Both the position numbers and the translations under genes were made by a program. Below, in pieces: positions 21,581 through 31,785 of a stretch of DNA of 64,000 nucleotides. Below the pieces are notes generated by a model, which ran no database searches, had not been told where the DNA came from, and worked only from the letters and a program-made list of their open reading frames with translations. The first letter of the stretch is position 1. Every line of letters starts with the position of its first letter. Origin of the DNA: Cystobasidiopsis lactophilus (lineage: Eukaryota; Basidiomycota; Agaricostilbomycetes; Agaricostilbales; Chionosphaeraceae); the NCBI GenBank assembly GCA_001599975.1, contig BCIO01000003.1, forward strand, positions 2,350,677-2,414,676. The letters run 5' to 3'.

Positions 21581-23959
21581 TCAAATTGGCATGCACTCCT
21601 TCTGCAGGTACTTCAATGCTCTCGGATCCCCCTTGAGCAGCTGCGTCAGCTTGCCTTCCACCTCGGAGTTGTACGAGTTGAGCCAGTCCCTCTCTTCTGG
21701 CAGAAGCAGCGACGGCTCGACCAGCTTGGTCTGGATTGGGGCCTGCAAACCAGCCAAACACTTATCAGAGTTGTACAAAACTGAAAGGGGTGCATATGAG
21801 ACTTGCCATAGTCACATGCTCAAAGTTGAACCAGCCGCGCTTGCCAAAGTCGTTGGCCAGCTTGACGCTCTTGCACACCACCAGATTCTCAATCCGGATG
21901 CCCCAGTGGCCGTCCTTGTAGTATCCAGGTTCTGCCAGTAGCTCGGAAGGCGGACTCAGATCATTGACACGTTGGACATTGAGCGCCACTGACCATTCGA
22001 GAGCACCATGCCCGCTTTGAGCGCCACCTTGTTCGAGCCGTCCCGGTGGGAGATGCTGGCCGGCCCTTCGTGCACGTTGAGGAAGCTACCAACTCCGTGG
22101 CCTGTCAAAATCGACAAAAGGAATCAACTTGGGGAAGGAGGTGATGAAGCAAGCCCGAGTTCGCACCTGTGCCGTGGTTGTAATCCAAGCCGTCCTTCCA
22201 GAGAGCTGCCCGAGCCAGAATGTCCAGCTTGAAGCCGGTCGTGTTGGACGGGAAGACGGCCTTGTCGATCGCGATGTGGCCCTTCAGCACCAGCGTGTAG
22301 GCGCGCTTGACCTCGGCCGATGGCGTGCCAAAGTGGAGTGTTCTGTTCGACCCCAGAAAAGAAGCGTAAGCCCCAGTAGAGTGTACTTAAGCAGCCTGAA
22401 TCCGAACCTTGTCACATCCGTCGTGCCGTCCTCGAACTGGGCTCCAGAATCGCACAGGTACAGCTCGTCCTTGTCAATGACCGCGCATTTCCCCTTCTCG
22501 GGCTGGTAGTGGATGATGGCGCCGTTCGGACCGGTAGAGGAGATGGTGGGAAAGCTGAGGCCTTTGAACAAAGGCTGCTTGCTCCTCAGTGACTCCAGCT
22601 CCGTGGCTGCCTCGACTTCGTCCACCGGCTTCCCTGACGCCAACCGTTCTTCCAACCAAGCAAAGTAAGCCGTTAATGCCGCGCCGTCCCGAATGTGACA
22701 AGCCTTAAAGCCTTCAATCTCCACCTCGTTCTTGATCGCCTTGGCAGCGGTTACTGGCGACGCGGTGATCTCGTACCGGCCAGCACCAATGGCTTCAGCA
22801 AGGGCCCAAGAGCCTTGCTCGCTAATCAAGATCTTGAGCGGCGGCTCGGAAGCGGTGTAGGCGGCGGAGAAGGAGGAGAGGTGCTCGGCGATGGATTCAT
22901 AAGGCTTGACCTGGACGCCCAGACCGTCGAGATACGATTGGATTTGAGGCGTGATCTGTGCCGAGTTGATGAACAGAAAGGCAGAATCGAGAGTCACAAA
23001 GACGTAGGCGAAGAAGACAGGGTTGTAGGCGATGTCGTTCCCGCGCAAGTTTAACAGCCACGCGCACTCGTCCAGCATGGAGACAACAATCCCTTGAGCC
23101 TTTTGCTTGGGCAGCTCGCCGCGCAGGTCGTCGATCTTGGATTTGGCAGATTGGCCGGCTCGAGAGTCAGGCTGAAGGAAGACAGGGTCGTGCGGTCTGG
23201 CTGGTCGGTCGGCAGCCCACACCTGGTCAATCAGGTTGTTGTTGATGAACGGGATCAGCTGAGAGTTAGGCGGCAAGTCCTTGCGAATGTCCTCTGAGTC
23301 TTTGGCCGAGATGGTGGTTGCGTCCACTCCAATCTTGGTCCCGTCCGGCAGGTTCTGTGATCAGTTCGCGTCGCTTAGATCTGCATTTATCTACAAAGAC
23401 GGAACCACTCACCTTGGCAAGAAAGTCGGGCCAGAAAGGTACCGAAGGCTCGCCGCGCTTCATAAGCTCCCAGTTCTTGTCCAACTGCTCGCCAGCCTGC
23501 AAGAAGTAGCGGCCGTCCGTCCAGCAGTAGGCCTTGTCCTTGAGGATGACTGCGGTGCCAGCCGAGCCGCTGAAGCCGCAAATGTATTCTCGTCGCCCGT
23601 CCGCTGGTGCGACGTCTGCAGGCGATTTGGCTGCGTGAGTGACTTTGCACTGAAGTGAGCAGCAAGATCTTACATTCTGAAGCATGGGCGTCGTCTGTGG
23701 GCGCAACCCTGAGAACGAGATTCAACACAGGCTTGAGCTTTCCAGCATCATGCGGAGGAGGAGGCGCCCACCAAGCATCCAGGTTCTCCTTGACGAGCAG
23801 CTGCCTGAGCTTAGCCAGGCGATCTCCAGTGTTGACGACCATATTGTTCAAGAGCCGCAAGCCAAGTCGCATGCAACCGAAAGCCCGGTTGCTTGGGTCC
23901 AAGATGGTCTTGGAGAGGAACAGTCGCGAGCCATGAACCGGCGCACCAGTTCCGGCCAT
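21581..23959 (-). CDS. Aminopeptidase P (Xaa-Pro aminopeptidase, M24B)
   Basis: Eight exons (23959-23772, 23708-23674, 23615-23413, 23354-22408, 22342-22167, 22101-21994, 21931-21807, 21742-21581) encode up to 647 residues. It has the three-domain XPNPEP1 plan. The metal site is present: [16 protein letters not shown] (Asp pair), YNHGTGHGVG (His), NEPGYY (Glu) and the C-terminal region ending YLQKECMPI. The enzyme removes N-terminal residues preceding proline, using two Mn2+. The intron after exon 7 starts GCAAGT. Three in-frame ATGs exist: 23959, 23872 and 23842. The family usually begins near [13 protein letters not shown] (23842); the longer start adds 39 residues with mostly basic charge. 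Confidence 0.93.
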
Positions 23960-25376
23960 GGCGTCGAGCTGCAGCACCCAAAGCCTCAAGCACCGTACAA
24001 GCTGCAGTCGCTCGCCGCCAACTCGCCGCCGCCCATGCTCGAGGAGCCCTCGCCCTCTGGCTCAGAGTACCAGCGCTTCTCCTCGCCCCAGCCGCACCCC
24101 CAGCAGCCGCAGGTGTACAACGCCTACCCATCTGCACCCCAGCCTGGTCCCTATGGCCACATGCCGCAGCAGTCGCAAGGGCAAGGGCAGCAGCAGCCGG
24201 GCGGGCAGTCGAGGGGGCAGCAACCTCAAAACGCCTACACGGCAGCCAACAACCCTTGGGGCGTGCAGGGCGCGTGGGCCAACGACGCCACCGCGCAAAT
24301 GGGCATGCAGTTCGGCCGGTCAGCAGTCGCAGCGGGCTCAGAGTATGTCGAGCGAAATGTGAGGGTGCCTCTCTTGAAGTGATGAATCCGCCTCTGACGT
24401 GTATCGATTCCTCCAGTTCATGAGGCACTTGCCCATCTCCCACCTCCAGCACTCTTTCAACGTGTCGAATCTTTACGTGCTCAAAAAGATCCGCCTTGTC
24501 CTCTTTCCTTGGCGGCATGTGAGGCCGACTTCCTTACCTTTAGCCAAATGGCAGTGGCTCATTATCGAGGTCACACTCACAGAAACCCTGGTCGAGACTG
24601 GCAAAGCGATCGGAAACTTCGGGGCAGGCAGAAGGCTACAGGCCACCGCGGGAGGATATCAACTCGCCCGACCTTTACATCCCAGGTTGGTGGTGCTCTT
24701 TCCTTTATCCCTTTAAGGATTAGCCAAAAAGATTGTTGCCCAACAGTCATGGCACTGGTCACCTACATTCTGCTGGCGGGCATCGTGGCCGGCTCGCAAT
24801 CCAGATTCGGGCCCGAGCTGCTGGGGCTCGCCGCCTCGCGCTCATTAGGTCGGTCGCTCGCATACCTCTTCAGCTGCCGCTCTCGCGTCTGATGCGGTCT
24901 TTTGTTCTTCTCCGACAGGCATCGTCTTTCTGGAGTTTTGCATCATCAAGCTGGGCACCTATCTGCTCAACATCGGCGGCGAAGGCACGGTCGTCGACTT
25001 GCTCTCCTACTCGGGCTACAAGTTTGTCGGGTGAGTCACTGTGTTTCCACTATACACTCTGCGTATCTTGACGTGACGTTTGGCTCACAGCATCATCATC
25101 ACGCTCTTCGTCGACCTGTTCAACTTTGGGCGCTGGGTGTACTGGTCCACGTTCCTCTACGTCTTCCTCGCCAACTTCTTCTTCCTCTTACGATCCCTCC
25201 GCTACGTCGTCCTGCCGGACATGAGCTCCTCCGCCGTCAACTTCAACAACCCCAACTTCAACCCCAACTCGACCGCCAACACGGTCACCCACTCGCAGCG
25301 CACCAAGCGCATCCAGTTCCTGTTCGCCATCGCCGCCGCCCAGAGCTTGTCCATGTGGTGGCTCACGCGCGTTTGA
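23933..25376 (+). CDS. YIF1: YIF1, ER-to-Golgi vesicle membrane protein
   Basis: Six exons (23933-24358, 24417-24518, 24583-24685, 24747-24848, 24919-25030, 25091-25376) encode 376 residues. The first 130 residues are Pro/Gln-rich and disordered; then [73 protein letters not shown] and several membrane helices match YIF1. YIF1 binds YIP1 and YPT-type GTPases and works in COPII vesicle traffic. The ATG at 23933 lies inside the first exon of the divergent aminopeptidase gene if that gene uses its first ATG. Confidence 0.93.
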
Positions 25377-25532
25377 CCCGGGACTAGATTGGACTTTTCT
25401 TTCCCAACTCTTCGAGCTTATAGGGATAGTCTGGGAGCCGCACGACCTTTGAATGATATTTCTTTGAGATTACACAATGCCCTTGACGACCACCATTCCG
25501 CGTTGATGTTGCGAGCTCTAGAGTGGAACCGC

Positions 25533-26610
25533 TCATGCAATGAAGCGTCTGTGCGGATGCTATCAGAAGGGGATCTCGATAGTGTGAGATAGAGCAGGAC
25601 AAACGCACTTGAGGAAACGCTTGTGGAACTCGGTTCTGAGGAGATCTGTGCGCATGGTCGGAAGCGGTCAGCTGGATTGAACACCAGCTGAAAGGGAGAC
25701 CACGGCGCACCATTGACAAACTCCTTCTTGGGCTTCTCGGACACGGCCTGGTTCTTGAAGATGACGTCGTCGTCCCACCGGCGCTTGACGGAGAAGCCGG
25801 ACGAGGAGGCGACCGAGGCGGAGGACGGGGTGGCGTTGCCGGCCATGGCGGCCTGTAGGTTGAGCAAGGGGTTGCCCAGCGCAATCTCGGCCTCGCGGTC
25901 CTGCGCGCTGGCTGAGGCTTGTTCTCGCTCCTGCAAGATACTCAAACGATGAGACAGCAACAGGGTGGTCTACCGGAGCGAGAGCAACTTGCCTGGCGCT
26001 CCTTTTCCTCAGCTCGCTCCCGCTTGATCTTTTCCAGCTCCCGCAGCAGCTCGGCCGTCTCGTCCTCGTCGTCACTGTCGTCCTCGTCCTCCTCGCTGTC
26101 CTCCTCTGCTTCCCCATTGGCCCCCTCCTCCGCAGGAGCTGCAGTGGTGGCTTTTGATTTCGCCGCCGGCTCGTCGCCGTCCGAGTCGTCCTTGTCCAAG
26201 TCGACCGCCTCGGCGATCAGCTTGCGCCGCTTAGCAGCCTGCTCGTCGACCTCCTCCTCGGCCTCCGCTGCGGGCGCCGCGCCGCCGTTGGCCCCCTTCT
26301 TCTCTCGTTTTTCCAGCTCGACACGCAGGTCCCGGCGCTTGATGTCGTCCGAAGTGCCTTGGCCCGGTTGGCGGAACTTGAGCTTGGTGTGCGAGGCCAT
26401 GTCCCTGTAAGAGCGCCCAAGTTAGAACCCTGATTGAAGGATCTGTTGTTGAGGCTGCCTACTCACCTCGAGCTGTACTGGCGGGTGTTGCCCTTGGACA
26501 ACTTGGCCTGAGCCGGCGTCCATGTCGGTCTGTGAGGGCATCGAGTGGTCAGTTATCGCACACAAAGAGCGATAGAGGGAGGAGGCGCCTCACCTGTGAG
26601 CTGTCGACAT
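25533..26610 (-). CDS. CWC15: Pre-mRNA splicing factor CWC15
   Basis: Six exons (26610-26594, 26529-26467, 26404-25993, 25930-25711, 25645-25609, 25548-25533) encode 254 residues. The spliced N-terminus MSTAHRPTWTPAQAKL...RQYSSRD and the C-terminus KRRWDDDVIFKNQA...FVNDLLRTEFHKRFL are diagnostic. The middle is very acidic (glutamate/aspartate runs) and helical. CWC15 belongs to the Prp19-associated part of the spliceosome. The first exon carries only five codons and two bases, and the last only five residues before the stop. The third intron is GC-AG (GCAAGT), with phase 0 on both sides. Confidence 0.95.
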
Positions 26611-27102
26611 CCTGAAGAGCGGCGAGTTTGGGCTTCGGTCGAGGTCAAACCAGGGAACTGCAAATGTCACAGGCCTCTAAAGAGTGTAGAGGTGAAGGAT
26701 TGAGGCTGAGAGGAGCAAATGGACCTCGAGTTGCTCGCTGGTGCAAACCAAGAGACAAAATCGACGCTTGACCCGGGTCGATGGCGCTCGCCTCAGTTGT
26801 GGCACTTGCTTTAGCTCTCTTTTGCCCTTGTCTGAGGTCTAATGAAGCGTAATGACCCGTTATGCCCTTGCCCTGCCTGCAAGACTTGCCCAAATGTCGA
26901 TGGGCACCCACGACTGTTTCGGTCGGCCTCCTGTGACAATTCAAATGCTTCTCTTCTGCCTTTCAAAGATGTGACGAGCGCACGAAGCCTCCGATGACTG
27001 CGCTGCGTGACAGCTTTCGATTTTGCAGAAGGATCCGGTGCCTTTCGAACCTTGCTCGCTTTTGCTCCTGCTCTGCCAACCTTCCAAGTCGCTAGTCTAG
27101 CT
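26611..27102. other. Divergent intergenic region
   Basis: Nearly 500 bases lie between CWC15 and the first MYND gene. No open frame with splice support, repeat or RNA gene was found. Confidence 0.4.
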
Positions 27103-28104
27103 ATGCCTATCCTCGTCATCGGGCCAGCGTCCTTACTAGACCGCATCTGTCAACTAGCAAGGTCAGTCGTTGCCTCTTCAGCCTCGAGGGCTGAGGTCCA
27201 TGGCTTAGACGTTGACAGACCTCGGCAATCGCAGCTAGCCATCGAAGGACCTAAGCCCTCCTCGCCCAACCAAAAGACAGTAGAATACCAAGCTGTCGAC
27301 GAGGATCTATGCCGCGACCGAGTCGAGCAGCTGCGCGCTCTGGGAATCTGGGTCTTCGAGGTTGACGATAGCCAGTTTGGTGGATGGCCCCAATACATCG
27401 CTTATGACAACTACGGCTTCTTCGAAGTCTTCAGCACTAGAGACATGGCTTCTTCTCGCCCTTTGAATGTGAGCCTTTCCGCCCTGCCTATAGCGCTAGT
27501 TTCTTGCGCTGATCATGGTGGAATGCTTTCAGTCTTGCGATTTGGAGGACAGCTTCCTAGAAGACTCTGAAGAGGCCGGCGGTCGGGAGATCGTGCTGGA
27601 CATGATGTTCGGCGACTGGTCGGCCAAGCCAAGTTCCGAGACGACCTGATCGCCGCCGGCCTGGTCGAGGACGCCGGCCGCACTCGCTCCGGCGGCGAGA
27701 AGAACCGGTTGCACTACGTCCTCACTTTGAAAGCGCCCCTCGACGCGCTGCTCCACTCTTGCGCCCATTGCCACGCCACCGAGCTCGGCCGCAAGAAGAA
27801 GTTTGACAAGTGCGGCGGCTGCCTTCGACAGTTCTACTGCAGCAAGAAGGTGGGTTGCCTTCTTCCCCTTTTCCGTTCCTATTGAGGCGGATAGGCATGT
27901 TGTGTTGGCCACCTACAGTGCCAAAAGCGAAGATGGGCCATTCACAAACATGAGTGCGAGCACATGGCTCAAGGGTACAGGCTGAAGAGGCCCATCAAGG
28001 AGACCATGGATGGTGAGTCTCATTGCTTTCGATTGTGCTTGGCTGAGTCCAATCGCGCTCGAGCAGATGCTTCGGACGAGGACATTGTGTTGATCATCTT
28101 TTAG
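27103..28104 (+). pseudogene. MYND zinc-finger gene, copy 1, frameshifted
   Basis: Exons 27103-27468, 27533-27849, 27919-28012 and 28067-28104. It is a tandem paralogue of the gene at 28519: both have IAYDNYG or LAYDNYG, then a helical region, then CAHCHATELG..KFDKCGGCLRQFYCSKK / CQKRRWAIHKHEC, a C6HC MYND finger. In exon 2 the frame breaks at a 5-base tandem repeat (GCCAA twice, 27623-27632): upstream reads GDWSAK, downstream reads FRDDLIAAG in another frame. With one repeat copy the frame would be continuous; no intron fits there. It is therefore a young pseudogene, a polymorphic allele or a sequence error. MYND fingers bind proline-rich partners; no enzymatic domain is seen. The 57-base stretch 27162-27218 could be an intron of length divisible by three. 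Confidence 0.62.
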
Positions 28105-28518
28105 TCCCTGGGCTTTTCTCTTTCGCGGTGCCCTGTTTTCAACCAGCGTTTTTCTCACCTTGTTTAGTGGCGTGCTTGTTTCTGGTGCGAAGTGATTCTC
28201 TTCTGGGATTAATGTTCGCCTCTGCCTTGCTTCCTCCGGCGCCACCAACTTCCTGAGTGTTGTGTGATGTCCATTCTCGGAAATTTCCTTTCACATTTCG
28301 TCTTCTTGATTCGAAGGGTGGTGTGATATGCTGTCAAAAATTGTGATGGCTGTCAGTCAAAGATCCTTTAATTCAGGAGGTCGAAAAATCTCCGATTTTC
28401 AGATCCAACCTCATGCACGGTTCTGGCTCCTTGTCCTCGTTCGACCGTGTCACCATCGAATACCTCGTCCTCAAATCGTCTTTCAGCTAAAGACTCTGCC
28501 TACGAAGAGCCTCGCGAC
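28105..28518. other. Intergenic region between tandem MYND genes
   Basis: About 410 bases. No gene, repeat or RNA seen; AT content rises near 28280-28400, which would suit a promoter. Confidence 0.35.
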
Positions 28519-29362
28519 ATGACCATGGAGAAACATACCCTGACGTTGGCCCAATACTGCGAGCGCCGCGAGCAAGTCATATCAAGATTGACAATTCTGG
28601 GAGTCGTAGCTTACATTTTTGACAGAGCTGGAAAGCGAGAGACCTACCCTGGAAGCGAAGAAGACCGAGTTCAACGCCGCCGAGAACGCCTTGAAGCCTT
28701 GGGAGTTCGCCTTTTTGACTACTCTTCAACACGCACAGAACAAGTTTATCTTGCCTACGACAACTACGGTGCCTACAAGATGTACAGCCCGCTCACAGAC
28801 AACATGATCGATCCATACGCCCTTCTGAACGTGTGTCGAAAATATGCCCCAAGGGAGGATGTGCTGATTTCAAATGCAGGCCCCTCGCTTCGAAGACAAC
28901 ACTCTTCCCAAGTATGAGGACGGACCCTCCATCATCTTCGCCTTGGAATACTTGGACGTCGCGATTACGGTCGAGGAAGGCATGCGCATCAGCGCAGGTG
29001 TGCGCGACCATCTTGCTCAGATTGGTGTTTTGCGGGACACTGGACGCTTCCGCATCGATCTCGAAGGCATTCCTCGCTGGATCGTGGTGCTCAAAGTCCC
29101 CATGGACAATGTTATCCATGAGTGTGTGGAGTGCGGAGCGACCGAGCTGGCCCAAAACAGGAAGTTCGGAAAGTGTGGCGGCTGCTCGAAACAGTTTTAC
29201 TGCTCGACCAAAGTGCGAAGTTTGCTTCTTGGCGTGGTGCTTTAACTGAATCAAGCGCAGTGCCAGAAAGACCGCTGGCCGATTCACCAGAAAGAATGCA
29301 AGAAGTTAGCGCTCTGTGACCGAGTCCTCCCGCCGTTTTTCAAGTTCAGTGATTCGTTGTAA
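28519..29362 (+). CDS. MYND zinc-finger protein, copy 2
   Basis: Three exons (28519-28830, 28880-29212, 29261-29362) encode 248 residues. The MYND finger is complete: CVECGATELAQNRKFGKCGGCSKQFYCSTK joined to CQKDRWPIHQKECKKL across a phase-0 intron, with the C-x2-C, C-x2-C, C-x3-C and H-x3-C pattern. The N-terminal 170 residues, including RRERLEALGVRLFDYS and YLAYDNYGAYKMYSP, are shared only with the copy upstream. No SET domain or ankyrin repeat is present, so it is probably a protein-interaction factor. Both copies share gene order and strand, so they arose by tandem duplication. Confidence 0.8.
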
Positions 29363-29866
29363 TCTTCGTAGGTCAATGCGGCGCTGCAGATGTAGCTTTG
29401 CTGACATCGGTCCAAATTTTTGCAGAGTGCCGGGACAAGCCTCGCATCTACCAACCCAAAAGTCGGTCCGCTTTGCCTGTTCGCTGCACTATACTCTCTC
29501 ATCCATTGCGACAGCGCGCCAAGAGCAACTGAACCTTCAAAGCAAAAGATGGAATGCGCGCAAAGCGAGGAAATGTCAATGAATCGTTTTACTTCTTTGT
29601 GGAATGTAACGCGTCCGGCCATCCCTTTCGATGCATATGGAGCGACTCGGCCCTAGCAGTCGAGCAACAATGGGTGCGGCCAGTGTGCGGCCCATAGCCG
29701 AGGCGATGATCGGCGTGTCTCGCGGCCCCTTCACCGCCACCGTGAATCAAACAGATTTGACCGTTCCATCTTGTTCCCTACTGACCACTGCCTTTTCGAT
29801 TACTTCTTACCTCCGGATCATTGAGCGACCGAACGCACAGTTTGACGAATTTGGCTTCCGACGATC
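29363..29866. other. Intergenic region
   Basis: About 500 bases between the MYND gene and the EF-hand gene. A 112-codon minus-strand frame (29622-29284) runs antisense into the MYND 3' end, but it has no family match and I do not call it. Confidence 0.35.
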
Positions 29867-31587
29867 ATGGCGGAATTGGCGGCTTTGAGTGCGGTTCTCG
29901 CTGGATTGAAGACAGTCGTGCTAGTCTGCATAGATCTGTACGAGAAGCATCAAAATATCAAGAGAGCTGTAGCCGACTTTGAGCCTCTGTTGATGCAAAC
30001 CGAAATCGTTGTGGGCAGCATCGCGGGTGTGCAGCATCTCAACCTCGTCACAGTACAGCATCTCGACTGTCTAGTTCAAGCTCTTACTCGAGCTCAGGAG
30101 CGCCTTGATCGGCTGTCTTGCGAATCTGCCAAAGTCTCCAAGCCCGGTGTGGCCGCCCTTTTCGCCTTCAAGAACACCTTATCGCACGACAGCATCATGT
30201 CCGACCTCAGAGAACACCGAGCTAACATTCATTTCTTCATGTATGCACATTCTATTTTGTGTCGGGCCGATGCATGAGCTGACGTCTTGCCGGTTTGACG
30301 TCCAGGACTGGACTCTCCACAACGATGACGGCTGCCCTGGCAGCAGCTTTTCAAAAACAGTCGCAATCAGAACCAGTACCCATCGTGACAGAGCCGAGCG
30401 ACCTTGATCTGATACGTCTCTGGGTGCCAAACAAGGACGCAGCTGCATTCTGGGCGGATAGATTCAAAGTTGTGAGTACGTTTGGCGATGCTCAAGTCAG
30501 CTCCGCCTGAATGGTTTGTCAGGCCATCTGTGTCCCAGCAGCTGCTGTGCTTGGTGCACTTCAGAAGTGGTGCCAAAGAGATCTATTAACATGGCAAGAT
30601 TGGGCGTTAGTCCAAGAAGCGTTGGATGCAAACGATGACGGCGAGATCCAGATATCGGAATTCGCGCGTTTCTTCGGAGAACCAGGAGGGACTATGGAGC
30701 AGAAGATCAAAAGTAGGGTGAAGTGGCTATCCGTATGCATCTTTCCCGATGTGGTTGAACCAAACTCATCGACTCGAATCCAGATGGTCAAGCAGTACGA
30801 GCAGCTGGAAAAGACTAGTACCGAGCTGCTGGCCGAGAAGAAGAAGCTGCAGGACGCTTTCGACCGGCTAAGTGCAAAGGTGGCCAGTACCTCCCTGTCA
30901 CCCGAAGATCAAAAAGAGGCTCGCGATGCTGCAACGCGGTCGGAAACTTTGTCACAAGATGAAGACGCTGAAGTGCACGACACCATTGACTGGAAGTTCG
31001 GTCCCCAGCCACCGGCTAAGGCCATTCAAGGCGAAGCTTTCTGGGCGCTGGTGGAACAGCTGCAGACGGGCGACAAGCTGGACGACGTCGAAGACAAGAT
31101 CCATTCCCTTCAAAGTGACGTTCGAAGTGTCGATCAAAAGGCCCAGCGGCTCTTCATGACCGGCGATGCGGATTTGGCCGATCCGCCGCCCGAATATGCT
31201 CAACATCCCAAGCCTTTCGAAAGCTTTGGGGCCAGCGATCTCCCGGAGACAATTCAGCTATACATTGCGAAGTTAGAACATGAAGAGAGGCTTCTGCACG
31301 GCGACAAGTTCGGAGCTGACACCTTGGCGGAAGGCTTGTTGGCAAAGGTGAAGAAGCAAGCGCTGGAGATTCAAGAGTTGCAAAAGCTGGAAGCGGAGAT
31401 CCAAGCTCTGCGCCAAGCGACTCCTGTAAAAGAACAGGCGCCTCCCTCTGAAGGGTCGAAAACTGGCGCGCCGCAAGCCAAACCTCGGAAATCTTGGCCA
31501 GGCTTCCACCGCCGCAAGACCGAAGACAGGGCAACCGAAGCGGGAGGTGGAGTCGACGGCAGCTCCGGGCGACGGACGGATGGATAG
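29867..31587 (+). CDS. Coiled-coil protein with one EF-hand-like loop
   Basis: Three exons (29867-30240, 30306-30471, 30523-31587) encode 534 residues. The N-terminal 125 residues are helical with a hydrophobic start, like the N-terminal domains placed before ankyrin or NACHT modules in fungal proteins (weak inference). At about residues 210-225 the sequence DANDDGEIQISEF fits an EF-hand calcium loop. The remainder is acidic and predicted coiled coil (KQYEQLEKTSTELLAEKKKL and KVKKQALEIQELQKLEAEI), with a basic Pro/Ser tail. I do not recognise a named family. A single EF-hand loop may bind calcium weakly or serve as structure only. Confidence 0.7.
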
Positions 31588-31785
31588 GCTGAGCAGCAGA
31601 GGTGGCTAGTGCTGCAATGGATTTGTACATAGAGGGTCAAGTTCTGTTTAGAGAAGCGTAATGCCCGTGCTTGTCCTTGCAAAGAAAGAAAGAGGAAGAA
31701 GGGGGGAGACAGCCCTCGCAGAAGGATACCCCAGAAAGACAGAAAAGCGTCCGTATGCTCTTGCATGGTGGCGGTGGCGCGGCGC

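Noticed and set aside
29284-29622. 112-codon minus-strand frame antisense to the MYND gene end
   Set aside because: No domain pattern and overlaps confirmed coding of the opposite strand.
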